This document shows positions 35,824 through 46,383 of a stretch of 64,000 bases of DNA, piece after piece. Under the pieces are notes generated by a model, which searched no databases, was not told the origin of the DNA, and saw only the letters and a list, made by a program, of their open reading frames with translations. Origin of the DNA: Streptomyces sp. NBC_01016 (GTDB lineage: Bacteria > Actinomycetota > Actinomycetes > Streptomycetales > Streptomycetaceae); assembly GCF_026341035.1 (NCBI RefSeq), contig NZ_JAPEOQ010000001.1, positions 1,674,001 to 1,738,000 of the forward strand, given 5' to 3'. The translations under genes were made by a program, and so were the position numbers. Position 1 is the first letter of the stretch, and every line of letters starts with the position of its first letter.

Positions 35824-37223
35824 GTCCCATGGCACTGAGCCCGACAGCGCTGAGCCCACTGGCGCTCGAAGACCTCTCCATGTTCGGCCGCGACCCCTGG
35901 TGGCTCGTCGTCGTCAAGGCGGTCTTCTGCTTCGCCTTCCTGATGGTGACCGTGCTGTTCTCCATCGTGTGGGAGCGCAAGGTCGTCGCCTGGATGCAGC
36001 TGCGCATCGGCCCGAACCGGCACGGCCCCTGGGGCATGCTCCAGTCGCTCGCCGACGGCATCAAGCTGATGCTCAAGGAAGACGTGATCGTCAAGCGCGC
36101 GGACAAGGTGGTCTACGTCCTTGCGCCGGTCATCGCGGCGATCCCCGCCTTCATGGCGATCGCCGTGATCCCGTTCGGCCCGGCCGGCAACGAGGTCTCG
36201 ATCTTCGGCCACCGCACGACGATGCAGCTCACCGACCTGCCGATCGCGATGCTCTACATCCTCGCGGTCGCCTCCGTCGGCATCTACGGCATCGTCCTCG
36301 CGGGCTGGTCGTCCGGGTCGACGTACCCGCTGCTCGGCGGCCTGCGGTCCTGCGCGCAGATGATCTCGTACGAGATCGCGATGGGTGCCGCGTTCGCCTC
36401 GGTGTTCCTGTACTCGGGCTCGATGTCGACCTCGGAGATCGTCGCCCAGCAGCACGACCGCTGGTACATCGTCCTGCTGCCCGTCTCGTTCCTGATCTAC
36501 ATCGTGACGATGGTCGGCGAGACGAACCGCGCACCGTTCGACATGCCGGAGTCCGAGGGCGACCTCGTCGGCGGCTTCAACACCGAGTACTCGTCCATCA
36601 AGTTCGCGATGTTCATGCTCGCCGAGTACGTGAACATGGTGACGGTCTCGGCGGTGTCCGTGACGCTCTTCCTGGGCGGCTGGCGCGCACCGTGGCCCAT
36701 CTCCACGTTCTGGGAGGGCGCGAACCACGGCTGGTGGCCGATGCTCTGGTTCGTCATCAAGGTCCAGCTGCTGCTGTTCTTCTTCATCTGGCTGCGCGGC
36801 ACGCTGCCTCGCGTCCGCTACGACCAGCTGATGAAGCTCGGCTGGAAGGTCCTCATCCCGGTCTCCGTGGTGTGGCTGATGCTGGTGGCGACCGTACGGA
36901 CGCTGCGCAACGAGAACTACGACTTCGCCTCCATCGCCCTGTACGTCGGCGCCGCGATCCTTGTGGTCCTGATCCTGTCGTTCGTCGTGGACATCTTCCG
37001 CGACCGCGGGGCCAAGCAGCGCGAGGCCGCCGAAGAGCCCGTCGCCTTCGACCCGATGGCGGGCGGGTTCCCCGTGCCGCCGCTGCCCGGACAGACCCTG
37101 CCGCCCGTGCCGCGCAGGCGCTCCCGCCGGGAGCGGGAGCTGATTGTCAGTGGCGGCCCCGATACTCAGAGTGACGAATCGCTTGGCGGATCTCACGATG
37201 GAAAGGAGGCGTCCGATGGCTGA
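35820..37223 (+). CDS. nuoH: NADH-quinone oxidoreductase subunit H
   Basis: Membrane subunit next to the quinone cavity, 467 aa with eight to nine hydrophobic segments. Signatures: [40 protein letters not shown], and [20 protein letters not shown] with its acidic cytosolic loop. The first 20 residues contain a short repeat ([12 protein letters not shown]). The C-terminal ~85 residues are a Pro/Arg-rich cytosolic tail absent from the E. coli protein. ATG 35820 overlaps nuoG by 4 bases; the last 8 bases overlap nuoI. Confidence 0.97.
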   Translation: MSPMALSPTALSPLALEDLSMFGRDPWWLVVVKAVFCFAFLMVTVLFSIVWERKVVAWMQLRIGPNRHGPWGMLQSLADGIKLMLKEDVIVKRADKVVYVLAPVIAAIPAFMAIAVIPFGPAGNEVSIFGHRTTMQLTDLPIAMLYILAVASVGIYGIVLAGWSSGSTYPLLGGLRSCAQMISYEIAMGAAFASVFLYSGSMSTSEIVAQQHDRWYIVLLPVSFLIYIVTMVGETNRAPFDMPESEGDLVGGFNTEYSSIKFAMFMLAEYVNMVTVSAVSVTLFLGGWRAPWPISTFWEGANHGWWPMLWFVIKVQLLLFFFIWLRGTLPRVRYDQLMKLGWKVLIPVSVVWLMLVATVRTLRNENYDFASIALYVGAAILVVLILSFVVDIFRDRGAKQREAAEEPVAFDPMAGGFPVPPLPGQTLPPVPRRRSRRERELIVSGGPDTQSDESLGGSHDGKEASDG

Positions 37224-37839
37224 CGAGACCGACTCCGGCCAGCAGAAGGACACCGAGCCGGGGTTCCAGAACCCCGTCGCCGGCTTCGGCGTGACCTTCA
37301 AGGCCATGTTCAAGAAGCGGCTGACCGAGCAGTACCCGGAACAACCGAAGACCACTGCTCCCCGCTTCCACGGCAGGCACCAGCTCAACCGCCATCCGGA
37401 CGGCCTGGAGAAGTGCATCGGCTGCGAGTTGTGCGCCTGGGCCTGCCCGGCGGACGCGATCTACGTGGAGGGCGCGGACAACACGGAGGAGGAGCGCTAC
37501 TCGCCGGGTGAGCGCTACGGCCGCGTCTACCAGATCAACTACGCCCGCTGCATTCTGTGCGGACTGTGCATCGAGGCGTGCCCCACGCGCGCGCTGACGA
37601 TGACGAACGAGTTCGAGCTGGCCGACAGCAGTCGCGCCAACCTCATCTACACCAAGGAGCAGCTGCTCGCCGGGCTCGACGAGGGCATGGTCGACAGCCC
37701 GCACTCGATCTTCCCCGGCACGGACGAGCAGGACTACTACCGGGGTCTCGTCACCGAGGCGGCGCCCGGCACGGAGCCCCAAGTGGCCGTCTCCAAGGGC
37801 GAGAAGCCTTCCGAGGACGCCGAGGGGGCGGACGTATGA
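37216..37839 (+). CDS. nuoI: NADH-quinone oxidoreductase subunit I
   Basis: Ferredoxin-like subunit of 207 aa with two [4Fe-4S] clusters (N6a, N6b). Both CxxCxxCxxxCP motifs are complete: [16 protein letters not shown] and [19 protein letters not shown] 37216 lies 6 nt after GGAGG and inside the end of nuoH; a longer in-frame start at 37144 would overlap nuoH far more. A ~60-residue acidic C-terminal tail follows the second cluster. Confidence 0.97.
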   Translation: MADETDSGQQKDTEPGFQNPVAGFGVTFKAMFKKRLTEQYPEQPKTTAPRFHGRHQLNRHPDGLEKCIGCELCAWACPADAIYVEGADNTEEERYSPGERYGRVYQINYARCILCGLCIEACPTRALTMTNEFELADSSRANLIYTKEQLLAGLDEGMVDSPHSIFPGTDEQDYYRGLVTEAAPGTEPQVAVSKGEKPSEDAEGADV

Positions 37840-38678
37840 GCGCGCAGCTCACCGCGGCGACCACGCTCGCCGCGGGCACCTCCACCGGTGAGGCCTTCCA
37901 GTTCTGGATCCTAGGCACAGTCGCCGTCATCGGCGCCCTGTGCACGATCCTGATGAAGAAGGCCGTGCACAGTGCCCTGTGCCTGGCCGGCACCATGATC
38001 ATCCTGGCGATCTTCTACCTCGCCAACGGGGCGTACTTCCTGGGCATCGTGCAGATCGTCGTCTACACGGGCGCGATCATGATGCTGTTCCTCTTCGTGG
38101 TGATGCTCGTCGGCGTCACCGCGGCCGACTCCCTGACGGAGACCATCAAGGGGCAGCGCTGGCTCGCCGCCCTGTGCGGGATCGGCTTCGGGGTGCTGCT
38201 CATCGCGGGCATCGGCCAGGCCTCGTTGACGCAGTTCAACGGACTCGGCAAGGCGAACGCCGGGGGGAACGTGGAGGGCCTGGCGGCCCTCATCTTCTCC
38301 AAGTACGTCTTCGCCTTCGAGATCACCGGCGCCCTGCTGATCACGGCCACCGTCGGCGCGATGGTGCTGACGCACCGCGAGCGCACCGAACGGGCCAAGA
38401 CACAGCGCGAGTTGGCGGAAGAGCGGGTGCGCGAGGGCAAGCACCTCCCGCCGCTGCCCGCCCCGGGTGTCTACGCCCGGCACAACGCGGTGGACATTGC
38501 CGGTCTGCTGCCCGACGGCACCCCCTCGGAGCTCACGGTCATGCAGACGCTGCGCGAGCGCGGTCAGATCCGGGATGTCTCCGGTGAGGCGATGAGCGAT
38601 CTGAAGGCTCTGGAGCAGCGGTCGTCCGACCGCCTGGAGCGCTCGGATCGCGACCGGGCCGAGGAGGCTTCGAAGTGA
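37836..38678 (+). CDS. nuoJ: NADH-quinone oxidoreductase subunit J
   Basis: Membrane subunit of 280 aa with five hydrophobic segments: [18 protein letters not shown], the conserved [20 protein letters not shown], and [20 protein letters not shown], whose pi-bulge helix couples to proton pumping. The C-terminal ~100 residues are charged and cytosolic, longer than the E. coli protein. ATG 37836 overlaps nuoI; the stop overlaps nuoK. Confidence 0.96.
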
Positions 38679-38974
38679 ATCCGGTCAACTACCTGTATCT
38701 CGCCGCCCTGTTGTTCACGATCGGCGCCACCGGCGTGCTCATCAGGCGGAACGCGATCGTCGTGTTCATGTGCATCGAGCTGATGCTGAACGCGTGCAAC
38801 CTCGCGTTCGTCGCGTTCTCCCGGATGCACGGCAATCTCGACGGCCAGATCATCGCGTTCTTCACGATGGTCGTCGCCGCCGCCGAGGTCGTGGTGGGGC
38901 TCGCGATCATCGTGTCGCTGTTCCGTTCCCGCCACTCGGCCTCGGTCGACGACGCCAGCCTGATGAAGCTGTAA
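38675..38974 (+). CDS. nuoK: NADH-quinone oxidoreductase subunit K
   Basis: MrpC-like membrane subunit, 99 aa, three helices. Conserved acidic residues lie in [20 protein letters not shown] (Glu of helix 2) and [19 protein letters not shown] (Glu of helix 3). GTG 38675 overlaps the nuoJ stop; nuoL follows after 14 bp. Confidence 0.97.
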
Positions 38975-38988
38975 GGGGTCGCTGAATC

Positions 38989-40884
38989 GTGGAGAACCTG
39001 ATTGCGCTGCTCGTCGCAGCGCCACTGCTCGGAGCGGCCGTACTGCTGTGCGGCGGGCGGGCGTTGGACCGGGTGGGTCATCTGCTCGGCACACTGCTCG
39101 CGGCCGTCTCCTTCGTGATCGCCGTCGTGCTCTTCACCGACATGCTCGGCATGGGCCCGGAGGACCGCACGCTCAGCCAGCACCTGTTCAGCTGGATCCC
39201 CGTCGAGGGCTTCCAGGCGGACGTCGCCTTCCAGCTGGACCAGCTGTCGATGACGTTCGTCCTGCTGATCTCCGGTGTGGGCACGCTGATCCACCTGTAC
39301 TCGATCGGCTACATGGAGCACGACGAGCGGCGCCGCCGCTTCTTCGGCTACCTGAACCTGTTCGTCGCGGCGATGCTCCTCCTGGTCATCGCCGACAACT
39401 ACCTGCTGCTGTACGTCGGTTGGGAGGGCGTGGGCCTCGCCTCGTACCTGCTCATCGGCTTCTGGCAGCACAAGCCGAGCGCGGCCACGGCCGCGAAGAA
39501 GGCGTTCCTGGTCAACAGGGTCGGCGACATGGGTCTGTCCATCGCCATCATGTTGATGTTCACGACCTTCGGGACGTTCGCCTTCAAGCCGGTGCTCGAC
39601 AGCGTCGGTGACACCTCCGAGGGCAAGCTCACCGCGATCGGTCTGATGCTGCTGCTCGCCGCGTGCGGCAAGTCGGCGCAGGTGCCGCTGCAGTCCTGGC
39701 TCGGGGACGCGATGGAGGGCCCGACCCCGGTCTCGGCCCTCATCCACGCCGCGACCATGGTGACCGCGGGCGTCTACCTGATCGTCCGCTCCGGCGCGAT
39801 CTTCAACGGGGCGCCGGACGCACAGCTCGTCGTCACCATCGTCGGCGCGGTCACGCTGCTGTTCGGTGCGATCGTCGGTTGCGCCAAGGACGACATCAAG
39901 AAGGCGCTCGCCGGCTCGACGATGTCGCAGATCGGCTACATGATCCTCGCCGCGGGCCTCGGCCCCATCGGCTATGTGTTCGCGATCATGCACCTGGTCA
40001 CGCACGGCTTCTTCAAGGCGGGCCTGTTCCTCGGCGCCGGTTCGGTCATGCACGGCATGAACGACGAGGTCGACATGCGGAGGTTCGGCGGCCTGCGGAA
40101 GTACATGCCGGTCACCTTCGTGACGTTCGGCCTCGGGTATCTGGCGATCATCGGATTCCCGGGCCTGTCCGGCTTCTTCTCCAAGGACAAGATCATCGAG
40201 GCGGCGTTCGCCAAGGGCGGCACCGAGGGCTGGATCCTCGGCTCCGTCGCCCTCCTGGGCGCGGCCATCACGGCGTTCTACATGACCCGCGTGATGATCA
40301 TGACCTTCTTCGGCGAGAAGCGCTGGCAGCCCGACGCGGAGGGCCATGAGCCGCACCCGCACGAGTCGCCCTCGTCCATGACGATCCCGATGATCGTGCT
40401 CGCGGTCGGCTCGGTCTTCGCCGGTGGCTTCTTCTCCATCGGGGACCGCTTCCTGCACTGGCTGGAGCCCGTCACCGGGCACGACCACGGGCACGCGCCC
40501 ATCAGCGCGGGCGTGGTCACCGGAGCCACCATGGTGTGCCTGGTGATCGGTGTGGGTCTTGCCTGGGTCCAGTACGGGCGCCGCGAGGTTCCCGCCGTCG
40601 CCCCGCGCGGCTCGCTGCTCACCCGCGCCGCACGGCGTGACCTGCTCCAGGACGACTTCAACCACGTCGTCCTGGTGCGCGGCGGCGAGCACCTGACGCG
40701 CTCCCTCGTATACGTCGACCACACCTTGGTCGACGGGGTGGTCAACGGGACGGCGGCCTCGGTCGGCGGCCTCTCCGGTCGGCTGCGCAAACTCCAGAAC
40801 GGCTACGTGCGCTCGTACGCCGTCTCGATGTTCGGCGGCGCGGCGCTCATCGCCGCGGTGACCCTGCTGATGAGGGCGGTCTGA
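38989..40884 (+). CDS. nuoL: NADH-quinone oxidoreductase subunit L
   Basis: Largest antiporter-like proton-pumping subunit, 631 aa. N-terminal domain [20 protein letters not shown]; proton-channel Glu in [18 protein letters not shown]; Lys-bearing helix [19 protein letters not shown]; then [20 protein letters not shown] and the broken helix 12 region [20 protein letters not shown]. The long C-terminal amphipathic arm (about residues 515-600) is present. GTG 38989 follows AAGGGG. Confidence 0.97.
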   Translation: MENLIALLVAAPLLGAAVLLCGGRALDRVGHLLGTLLAAVSFVIAVVLFTDMLGMGPEDRTLSQHLFSWIPVEGFQADVAFQLDQLSMTFVLLISGVGTLIHLYSIGYMEHDERRRRFFGYLNLFVAAMLLLVIADNYLLLYVGWEGVGLASYLLIGFWQHKPSAATAAKKAFLVNRVGDMGLSIAIMLMFTTFGTFAFKPVLDSVGDTSEGKLTAIGLMLLLAACGKSAQVPLQSWLGDAMEGPTPVSALIHAATMVTAGVYLIVRSGAIFNGAPDAQLVVTIVGAVTLLFGAIVGCAKDDIKKALAGSTMSQIGYMILAAGLGPIGYVFAIMHLVTHGFFKAGLFLGAGSVMHGMNDEVDMRRFGGLRKYMPVTFVTFGLGYLAIIGFPGLSGFFSKDKIIEAAFAKGGTEGWILGSVALLGAAITAFYMTRVMIMTFFGEKRWQPDAEGHEPHPHESPSSMTIPMIVLAVGSVFAGGFFSIGDRFLHWLEPVTGHDHGHAPISAGVVTGATMVCLVIGVGLAWVQYGRREVPAVAPRGSLLTRAARRDLLQDDFNHVVLVRGGEHLTRSLVYVDHTLVDGVVNGTAASVGGLSGRLRKLQNGYVRSYAVSMFGGAALIAAVTLLMRAV

Positions 40885-40889
40885 TACCG

Positions 40890-42464
40890 ATGTCCTTTCC
40901 TCTGCTGACAGCGACGGCGGTACTGCCGGCCGTGGGCGCGATCGCCACGGCCGCCGTGCCGGCGAAGCAGCGCACCGCGGCCAAGTGGCTCGCGCTGCTG
41001 TTCTCGCTCGCCACCCTGGTGCTCGCGGCGGTGGTCGCGGTCCGCTTCGACCCGGGCGGCGGACGCTTCCAACTCACCGAATCCCACGCGTGGATCGCGG
41101 ACTTCGGGGTCCGCTACGAGCTGGGTGTGGACGGCATCGCGGTGGCGCTCATCGCGTTGACCGCGCTGCTGATCCCGTTCGTGATCCTCGCGGGCTGGCA
41201 CGACGCCGACCCGCAGGAGACCGGGAACACGAGGTGGCGCCCGACGCAGGGCTTCTTCGCCCTGATCCTCCTCGTCGAGGCGATGGTGATCATCTCCTTC
41301 GAGGCCACCGACGTCTTCCTCTTCTACATCTTCTTCGAAGCCATGCTCATCCCGATGTACTTCCTCATCGGCGGCTTCGGGGACCGGGCGGGCCAGCACG
41401 GCGAGAAGGAGGCCGCGACCCAACGCTCGTACGCGGCCGTCAAGTTCCTCCTCTACAACCTGGTCGGCGGCCTCATCATGCTGGCGGCCGTCATCGGCCT
41501 CTACGTAGTGGCGGGGAACTTCTCGCTCCAGGAGATCGCCGCCGCGCGGGCCAACGGCTCGCTCGACATGGCGACCAACACCGAGCGGCTGCTCTTCCTG
41601 GGCTTCTTCTTCGCCTTCGCGGTGAAGGCCCCGCTGTGGCCGCTGCACACCTGGCTGCCGAACGCGATGGGGGAGGCCACCACCCCGGTCGCCGTACTCA
41701 TCACGGCAGTTGTCGACAAGGTCGGCACGTTCGCGATGCTCCGCTTCTGCCTCCAGCTGTTCCCGGAGGCGAGCAAGTGGGCGACGCCGGTGATCCTGGT
41801 GCTCGCCCTCATCAGCATCGTCTACGGGGCGCTGGTCGCGGTCGGCCAGCGCGACATCAAGCGCCTGATCGCCTTCGCGTCGATCTCGCACTTCGGCTTC
41901 ATCATCATGGGCATCTTCGCGATGACCAGCCAGGGCCAGTCCGGCGCGACGCTCTACATGGTCAACCACGGGATCTCGACGGCGGCGCTGATGCTGGTCG
42001 CCGGCTTCCTGATCTCGCGGCGCGGTTCGCGGCTCATCGCGGACTACGGAGGCGTGCAGAAGGTCGCCCCGGTGCTCGCCGGTACGTTCCTGATCGGCGG
42101 CCTCGCCACTCTCTCGCTGCCGGGCCTCGCGCCCTTCGTGAGTGAATTCCTGGTCCTGGTCGGCACGTTCACGCGCTACCCGGTGATCGGCATCATCGCC
42201 ACCTTCGGCATCGTGCTCGCCGCGCTCTACACGCTGGTTCTCTATCAGCGCACCATGACGGGCCCGGTGAAGCCGTCGACCGAGGGCATCGCGGATCTGC
42301 GGGTGCGTGAGCTCGCGGTCGTCGTCCCGCTGATCGGCGTACTGATCTTCCTCGGCGTCTACCCGAAGCCGCTCACCGAGCTGGTGAACCCGGCGGTCAA
42401 GCACACCCTGTCCGACGTCCACAAGAAGGACCCGAAGCCGGAAGTGGAGGCGGCTCACAAATGA
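40890..42464 (+). CDS. nuoM: NADH-quinone oxidoreductase subunit M
   Basis: Second antiporter-like subunit, 524 aa, about 14 helices. Key positions are in YELGVDGIAVALIALTALLI, FEAMLIPMYFLIGGFGD (channel Glu), the Lys-containing FAFAVKAPLWPLHTWLPNAM and FASISHFGFIIMGIFAMTSQ. A ~25-residue charged tail follows the last helix. ATG 40890 is 5 bp past nuoL; the stop overlaps nuoN by 4 bases. Confidence 0.97.
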   Translation: MSFPLLTATAVLPAVGAIATAAVPAKQRTAAKWLALLFSLATLVLAAVVAVRFDPGGGRFQLTESHAWIADFGVRYELGVDGIAVALIALTALLIPFVILAGWHDADPQETGNTRWRPTQGFFALILLVEAMVIISFEATDVFLFYIFFEAMLIPMYFLIGGFGDRAGQHGEKEAATQRSYAAVKFLLYNLVGGLIMLAAVIGLYVVAGNFSLQEIAAARANGSLDMATNTERLLFLGFFFAFAVKAPLWPLHTWLPNAMGEATTPVAVLITAVVDKVGTFAMLRFCLQLFPEASKWATPVILVLALISIVYGALVAVGQRDIKRLIAFASISHFGFIIMGIFAMTSQGQSGATLYMVNHGISTAALMLVAGFLISRRGSRLIADYGGVQKVAPVLAGTFLIGGLATLSLPGLAPFVSEFLVLVGTFTRYPVIGIIATFGIVLAALYTLVLYQRTMTGPVKPSTEGIADLRVRELAVVVPLIGVLIFLGVYPKPLTELVNPAVKHTLSDVHKKDPKPEVEAAHK

Positions 42465-44122
42465 GTGCACTGGTGAGTGCTTCTTCCGTCCACAGCCTGT
42501 GGACAACGGCGGCCGATCCGATCTCCAAGATCGACGCACCGAAGATCGAGTACGCGCAATTGTCGCCGACCTTGATCGTCATCGGTGCCGCCGTCCTGGG
42601 GATCCTGGTCGAGGCCCTGGTGCCGCGCCGGTCCCGCTACTACGTGCAGGTGTTCCTCGCGGTCGTCGCGCTCGCGGCCGCCTTCGCGGCGGTCGTGGGG
42701 CTCGCGGCCGGCGGGTACGGGACGACGAAGGCGCACATCGCGGCCATGGGCGCGATCGCCGTCGACGGCCCGGCGCTGTTCCTCCAAGGGACCATCCTGC
42801 TGTCCGGGATCGTCGCGATCTTCACGTTCGCCGAGCGGCGGCTCGACCCGGAGGCGCACGGCAACCGCGTCGACTCCTTCGCCGCGCAGGCCGCCTCCGT
42901 GCCCGGCAGCGACAGTGAAAAGGCGGCCATAAAGGCCGGGTTCACCACCACCGAGGTGTTCCCGCTGGCGCTCTTCGCGATCGGCGGCATGCTGGTCTTC
43001 CCTGCGGCGAACGACCTGCTGACGCTGTTCATCGCCCTGGAAGTCTTCTCGCTCCCGCTGTACCTGCTGTGCGCCGTGGCCCGCCGCAAGCGGCTCATGT
43101 CGCAGGAGGCCGCGGTCAAGTACTTCCTGCTCGGCGCCTTCGCGTCCGCCTTCACCCTGTTCGGCATCGCGCTCCTGTACGGCTACGCGGGCTCCGTCTC
43201 GTACGCCACGATCGCGAGCGTCGTCGACGGCTCGATCCAGAACGTGGATCCGGCTCTCGCCGACACCATGGGCAACGATGCGCTGCTGCTCATCGGCATG
43301 GCGCTGGTCGGCATGGGCCTGCTGTTCAAGGTCGGCGCCGTCCCGTTCCACATGTGGACGCCGGACGTGTACCAGGGCGCGCCGACGCCGGTGACCGGGT
43401 TCATGGCGGCGGCCACGAAGGTCGCGGCCTTCGGCGCGCTGCTGCGTCTGCTGTACGTCGTCCTGCCGGGGATGCGCTGGGACTGGCGTCCTGTCATGTG
43501 GGCCGTCGCCATCGTCACGATGCTGGGCGGCGCGATCGTCGCGATCACGCAGACCGACATCAAGCGGCTCCTCGCGTACTCCTCCATCGCGCACGCCGGC
43601 TTCATCCTGGCCGGTGTCATCGCGACCACGCCCGACGGGGTCTCGTCCGTCCTCTTCTACCTGGCCGCGTACTCCTTCGTGACGATCGGCGCCTTCGCCG
43701 TGGTGACGCTGGTGCGCGACGCGGGAGGCGAGGCGACGCACTTGTCGAAGTGGGCGGGGCTCGGGCGCAGGTCGCCGCTGGTGGCGGCGGTCTTCGCGGT
43801 GTTCCTGCTGGCCTTCGCCGGTATCCCGCTCACCTCCGGGTTCGCGGGCAAGTTCGCCGTGTTCAAGGCGGCGGCCGAGGGCGGCGCGGGCGCGCTCGTC
43901 GTGGTCGGTGTCGTGTCCTCGGCGATCGCCGCGTTCTTCTACATCCGCGTCATCGTCCTCATGTTCTTCAGCGAGCCGAAGGCGGACGGCCCGACCGTGG
44001 CCGTGCCCTCGCCGCTGACCATGACGACGATCGGGGTGGGCGTCGCGGTCACGATCGTGCTGGGGCTCGCGCCGCAGTACTTCCTGGACCTGGCGGGCCA
44101 GGCCGGGGTGTTTGTGCGGTAG
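42461..44122 (+). CDS. nuoN: NADH-quinone oxidoreductase subunit N
   Basis: Third antiporter-like subunit, 553 aa, last gene of the operon. LTLFIALEVFSLPLYLLCAV (channel Glu), MGLLFKVGAVPFHMWTPDVY (Lys) and LLAYSSIAHAGFILAGVIAT are clear. An early 17-bp perfect palindrome (GTCCACAGCCTGTGGAC, 42488-42504) lies within codons 10-15 and includes a DnaA-box-like TGTGGACAA (42498-42506). The stop is followed by a long hairpin terminator. Confidence 0.97.
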   Translation: MSALVSASSVHSLWTTAADPISKIDAPKIEYAQLSPTLIVIGAAVLGILVEALVPRRSRYYVQVFLAVVALAAAFAAVVGLAAGGYGTTKAHIAAMGAIAVDGPALFLQGTILLSGIVAIFTFAERRLDPEAHGNRVDSFAAQAASVPGSDSEKAAIKAGFTTTEVFPLALFAIGGMLVFPAANDLLTLFIALEVFSLPLYLLCAVARRKRLMSQEAAVKYFLLGAFASAFTLFGIALLYGYAGSVSYATIASVVDGSIQNVDPALADTMGNDALLLIGMALVGMGLLFKVGAVPFHMWTPDVYQGAPTPVTGFMAAATKVAAFGALLRLLYVVLPGMRWDWRPVMWAVAIVTMLGGAIVAITQTDIKRLLAYSSIAHAGFILAGVIATTPDGVSSVLFYLAAYSFVTIGAFAVVTLVRDAGGEATHLSKWAGLGRRSPLVAAVFAVFLLAFAGIPLTSGFAGKFAVFKAAAEGGAGALVVVGVVSSAIAAFFYIRVIVLMFFSEPKADGPTVAVPSPLTMTTIGVGVAVTIVLGLAPQYFLDLAGQAGVFVR

Positions 44123-44140
44123 CGATACCGCCGCTGTTGC

Positions 44141-44184
44141 GCATGGTGAGGCCCGGTCCCTGGGAGGGGGCCGGGCCTCCATGC
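44141..44184 (+). terminator. nuo operon terminator
   Basis: GCATG + GAGGCCCGG pair with CCGGGCCTC + CATGC: a 14-bp stem with a 2-nt bulge and a 14-nt loop, 19 bp after the nuoN stop. No U-tract, as is common in Streptomyces. Confidence 0.8.
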
Positions 44185-44226
44185 GTGCAGGGAATGCTCC
44201 CAGGTGTCCAAGGAATGCCCCCAGCC

Positions 44227-44235
44227 TGTGGATAA
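44227..44235 (-). promoter_or_regulatory. DnaA-box-like 9-mer upstream of recQ
   Basis: TGTGGATAA, reverse complement of the classical DnaA box TTATCCACA, lies 84 bp before the recQ-like start in the short gap after the nuo terminator. One isolated box does not make an origin; control of the downstream repair gene is possible. Confidence 0.35.
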
Positions 44236-44310
44236 CTTTCCGGGGTGTCAGTCCGGACCCCTATCGTTACTGGAGAAGTCGAGACGAGCTGGACGCACGG
44301 GGGCAGGGCG

Positions 44311-46272
44311 ATGGACGGGACACAGGTTATGAGCGAGGTGACCGGGAGCGAGGCGCTAGCCACGCTCCACCGGGTCTTCGGGTACGACGCTTTCCGCGGC
44401 GAGCAGGAAGCGATCATCGATCACGTGGTGGGCGGTGGGGACGCCGTCGTGCTCATGCCGACCGGTGGCGGCAAATCGCTCTGCTACCAGATCCCGGCGC
44501 TGGTCAGAGCCGGTACGGGGATCGTCGTCTCGCCGCTGATCGCGCTGATGCAGGACCAGGTGGACGCGCTGCGGGCGCTCGGGGTGCGCGCCGGGTTCAT
44601 GAACTCGACGCAGGACTTCGAGGAGCGCCGCCTCGTGGAGGCCGAGTTCCTCGCGGGCGAGCTCGACCTGCTCTATCTGGCGCCCGAGCGGCTGCGTCTC
44701 GACTCCACGCTCGGACTGCTCTCCCGCGGCAAGGTCTCCCTCTTCGCGATCGACGAAGCACACTGTGTCGCGCAGTGGGGCCACGACTTCCGTCCCGACT
44801 ATCTGACGCTGTCCGTGCTCGGCCAGAACTGGCCCGACGTGCCGCGCATCGCCCTGACCGCGACGGCGACGCACGCCACGCACCAGGAGATCACCCAGCG
44901 CCTCGGCATGCCGGACGCCAAGCACTTCGTGGCGAGCTTCGACCGGCCCAACATCCAGTACCGGATCGTCGGCAAGGCCGACCCGAAGAAGCAGCTGCTC
45001 AGCTTCCTCAAGCAGGAGCACGAGGGCGACGCGGGCATCGTCTACTGCCTGTCCCGCAAGTCCGTGGAGGCGACAGCCGAGTTCCTCAGTCGCAACGGGA
45101 TCGAGGCGGTGCCGTACCACGCGGGCCTGGACGCGGGCACGCGTGCGAGGCACCAGTCGCGGTTCCTGCGCGAGGAGGGCCTCGTCGTCTGCGCGACCAT
45201 CGCGTTCGGCATGGGCATCGACAAGCCGGACGTACGGTTCGTCGCCCACCTCGACCTGCCGAAGTCCGTCGAGGGCTACTACCAGGAGACGGGCCGTGCC
45301 GGGCGTGACGGCATGCCGTCGACGGCATGGATGGCGTACGGGCTGCAGGACGTGGTGCAGCAGCGGAAGCTGATCAACATGGGGGAGGGGGACGAGGCGT
45401 TCCGGCGCCGGGCCTCCGCCCACCTCGACTCGATGCTGGCGCTGTGCGAGACGGCGCAGTGCCGCCGGGCCCAGCTGCTCACCTACTTCGGGCAGGAGGG
45501 CGCCGAGTCCTGCGGCAACTGCGACACATGCCTGTCGCCGCCCGAGACGTGGGACGGCACGGTCGCCGCGCAGAAGATCCTGTCGACCGTGGTGCGGCTG
45601 GAGCGGGAGCGGCGACAGAAGTTCGGCGCGGGCCAGATCATCGACATCCTGCTCGGCAAGCGCAGCGCCAAGGTCATCCAGTTCGACCACGACCAGCTCT
45701 CCGTCTTCGGCATCGGCGAGGAGCTGGCCGAGACCGAATGGCGGGGCGTGGTGCGGCAGTTGCTGGCGCAGGGGCTCATCGCCGTCGAGGGCGAGTACGG
45801 GACGCTGGTGCTCACCGAGGAGAGCGGCTCCGTGCTGGGGCGGCAGCGGGAGGTGCGGCTGCGCAAGGAGCCGAAGCCGGCGCCTCGTGCGGCGGTGGCC
45901 CGTGAGCGCAAGGGCAAGGCGCCCGCGGTCGAGCTGCCGGCGGAGGTGGCGCCGGTCTTCGAGGCGCTGCGGGCGTGGCGCGGGGCGCAGGCGAAGGAGC
46001 ACGGGGTGCCGGCGTACGTCATCTTCCAGAATGCGACGCTGAGCGAGATCGCGCTGCAACAGCCCACGTCTCTGGCCCAGTTGGGCACGATCGGTGGGGT
46101 GGGCGAGAAGAAGTTGGCGACGTGGGGGGAAGGTGTGCTGGGGGTTTTGGCGGGGCTCCGGGGTGACGCGGCGCCCTCCGGGGGCGGGCGGGACGACGAG
46201 CCCTGGCCCGACTATGTGGGCCAGGAGCCGCCGCCGGAGGATGAGCCGGTGCCGGAGGATGTGGACTGGTAG
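44311..46272 (+). CDS. recQ: RecQ-family ATP-dependent DNA helicase
   Basis: 3'-5' superfamily-2 helicase of 653 aa, acting in recombination and fork repair. Motif [13 protein letters not shown] (about residue 50), motif [20 protein letters not shown], motif [10 protein letters not shown], motif [12 protein letters not shown]. The RQC zinc site is present ([13 protein letters not shown]…CGNCDTC), followed by a winged helix and a C-terminal HRDC domain (about 545-610; [17 protein letters not shown]). ATG 44311 follows GGGGGCAGGG; ATG 44329 and GTG 44245 are alternative in-frame starts. Monocistronic after the nuo terminator; a dispersed repeat follows the stop. Confidence 0.95.
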   Translation: MDGTQVMSEVTGSEALATLHRVFGYDAFRGEQEAIIDHVVGGGDAVVLMPTGGGKSLCYQIPALVRAGTGIVVSPLIALMQDQVDALRALGVRAGFMNSTQDFEERRLVEAEFLAGELDLLYLAPERLRLDSTLGLLSRGKVSLFAIDEAHCVAQWGHDFRPDYLTLSVLGQNWPDVPRIALTATATHATHQEITQRLGMPDAKHFVASFDRPNIQYRIVGKADPKKQLLSFLKQEHEGDAGIVYCLSRKSVEATAEFLSRNGIEAVPYHAGLDAGTRARHQSRFLREEGLVVCATIAFGMGIDKPDVRFVAHLDLPKSVEGYYQETGRAGRDGMPSTAWMAYGLQDVVQQRKLINMGEGDEAFRRRASAHLDSMLALCETAQCRRAQLLTYFGQEGAESCGNCDTCLSPPETWDGTVAAQKILSTVVRLERERRQKFGAGQIIDILLGKRSAKVIQFDHDQLSVFGIGEELAETEWRGVVRQLLAQGLIAVEGEYGTLVLTEESGSVLGRQREVRLRKEPKPAPRAAVARERKGKAPAVELPAEVAPVFEALRAWRGAQAKEHGVPAYVIFQNATLSEIALQQPTSLAQLGTIGGVGEKKLATWGEGVLGVLAGLRGDAAPSGGGRDDEPWPDYVGQEPPPEDEPVPEDVDW

Positions 46273-46289
46273 TACGGGGTGGGCGTCTC

Positions 46290-46350
46290 GGGGCTCTGCC
46301 CCGGACCCCGCGGGCTCTCGTCCAAAGAGCGGGGCTTAATTTGCTCACCC
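46290..46350 (+). repeat. Dispersed GGGGCTCTGCCCCGGACCCC element, variant B
   Basis: Close match to 22366-22425: GGGGCTCTGCCCCGGACCCC, GCGGGCTCTCGTCC, AGAGCGGGGCTTAATTTG. It lies between the convergent recQ and fumarylacetoacetase genes and can fold through GGGGCTC/GAGCGGGG. Confidence 0.75.
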
Positions 46351-46383
46351 GGCCGGAGGGGCTTGCCCCGCCCCCGGTGTCAC

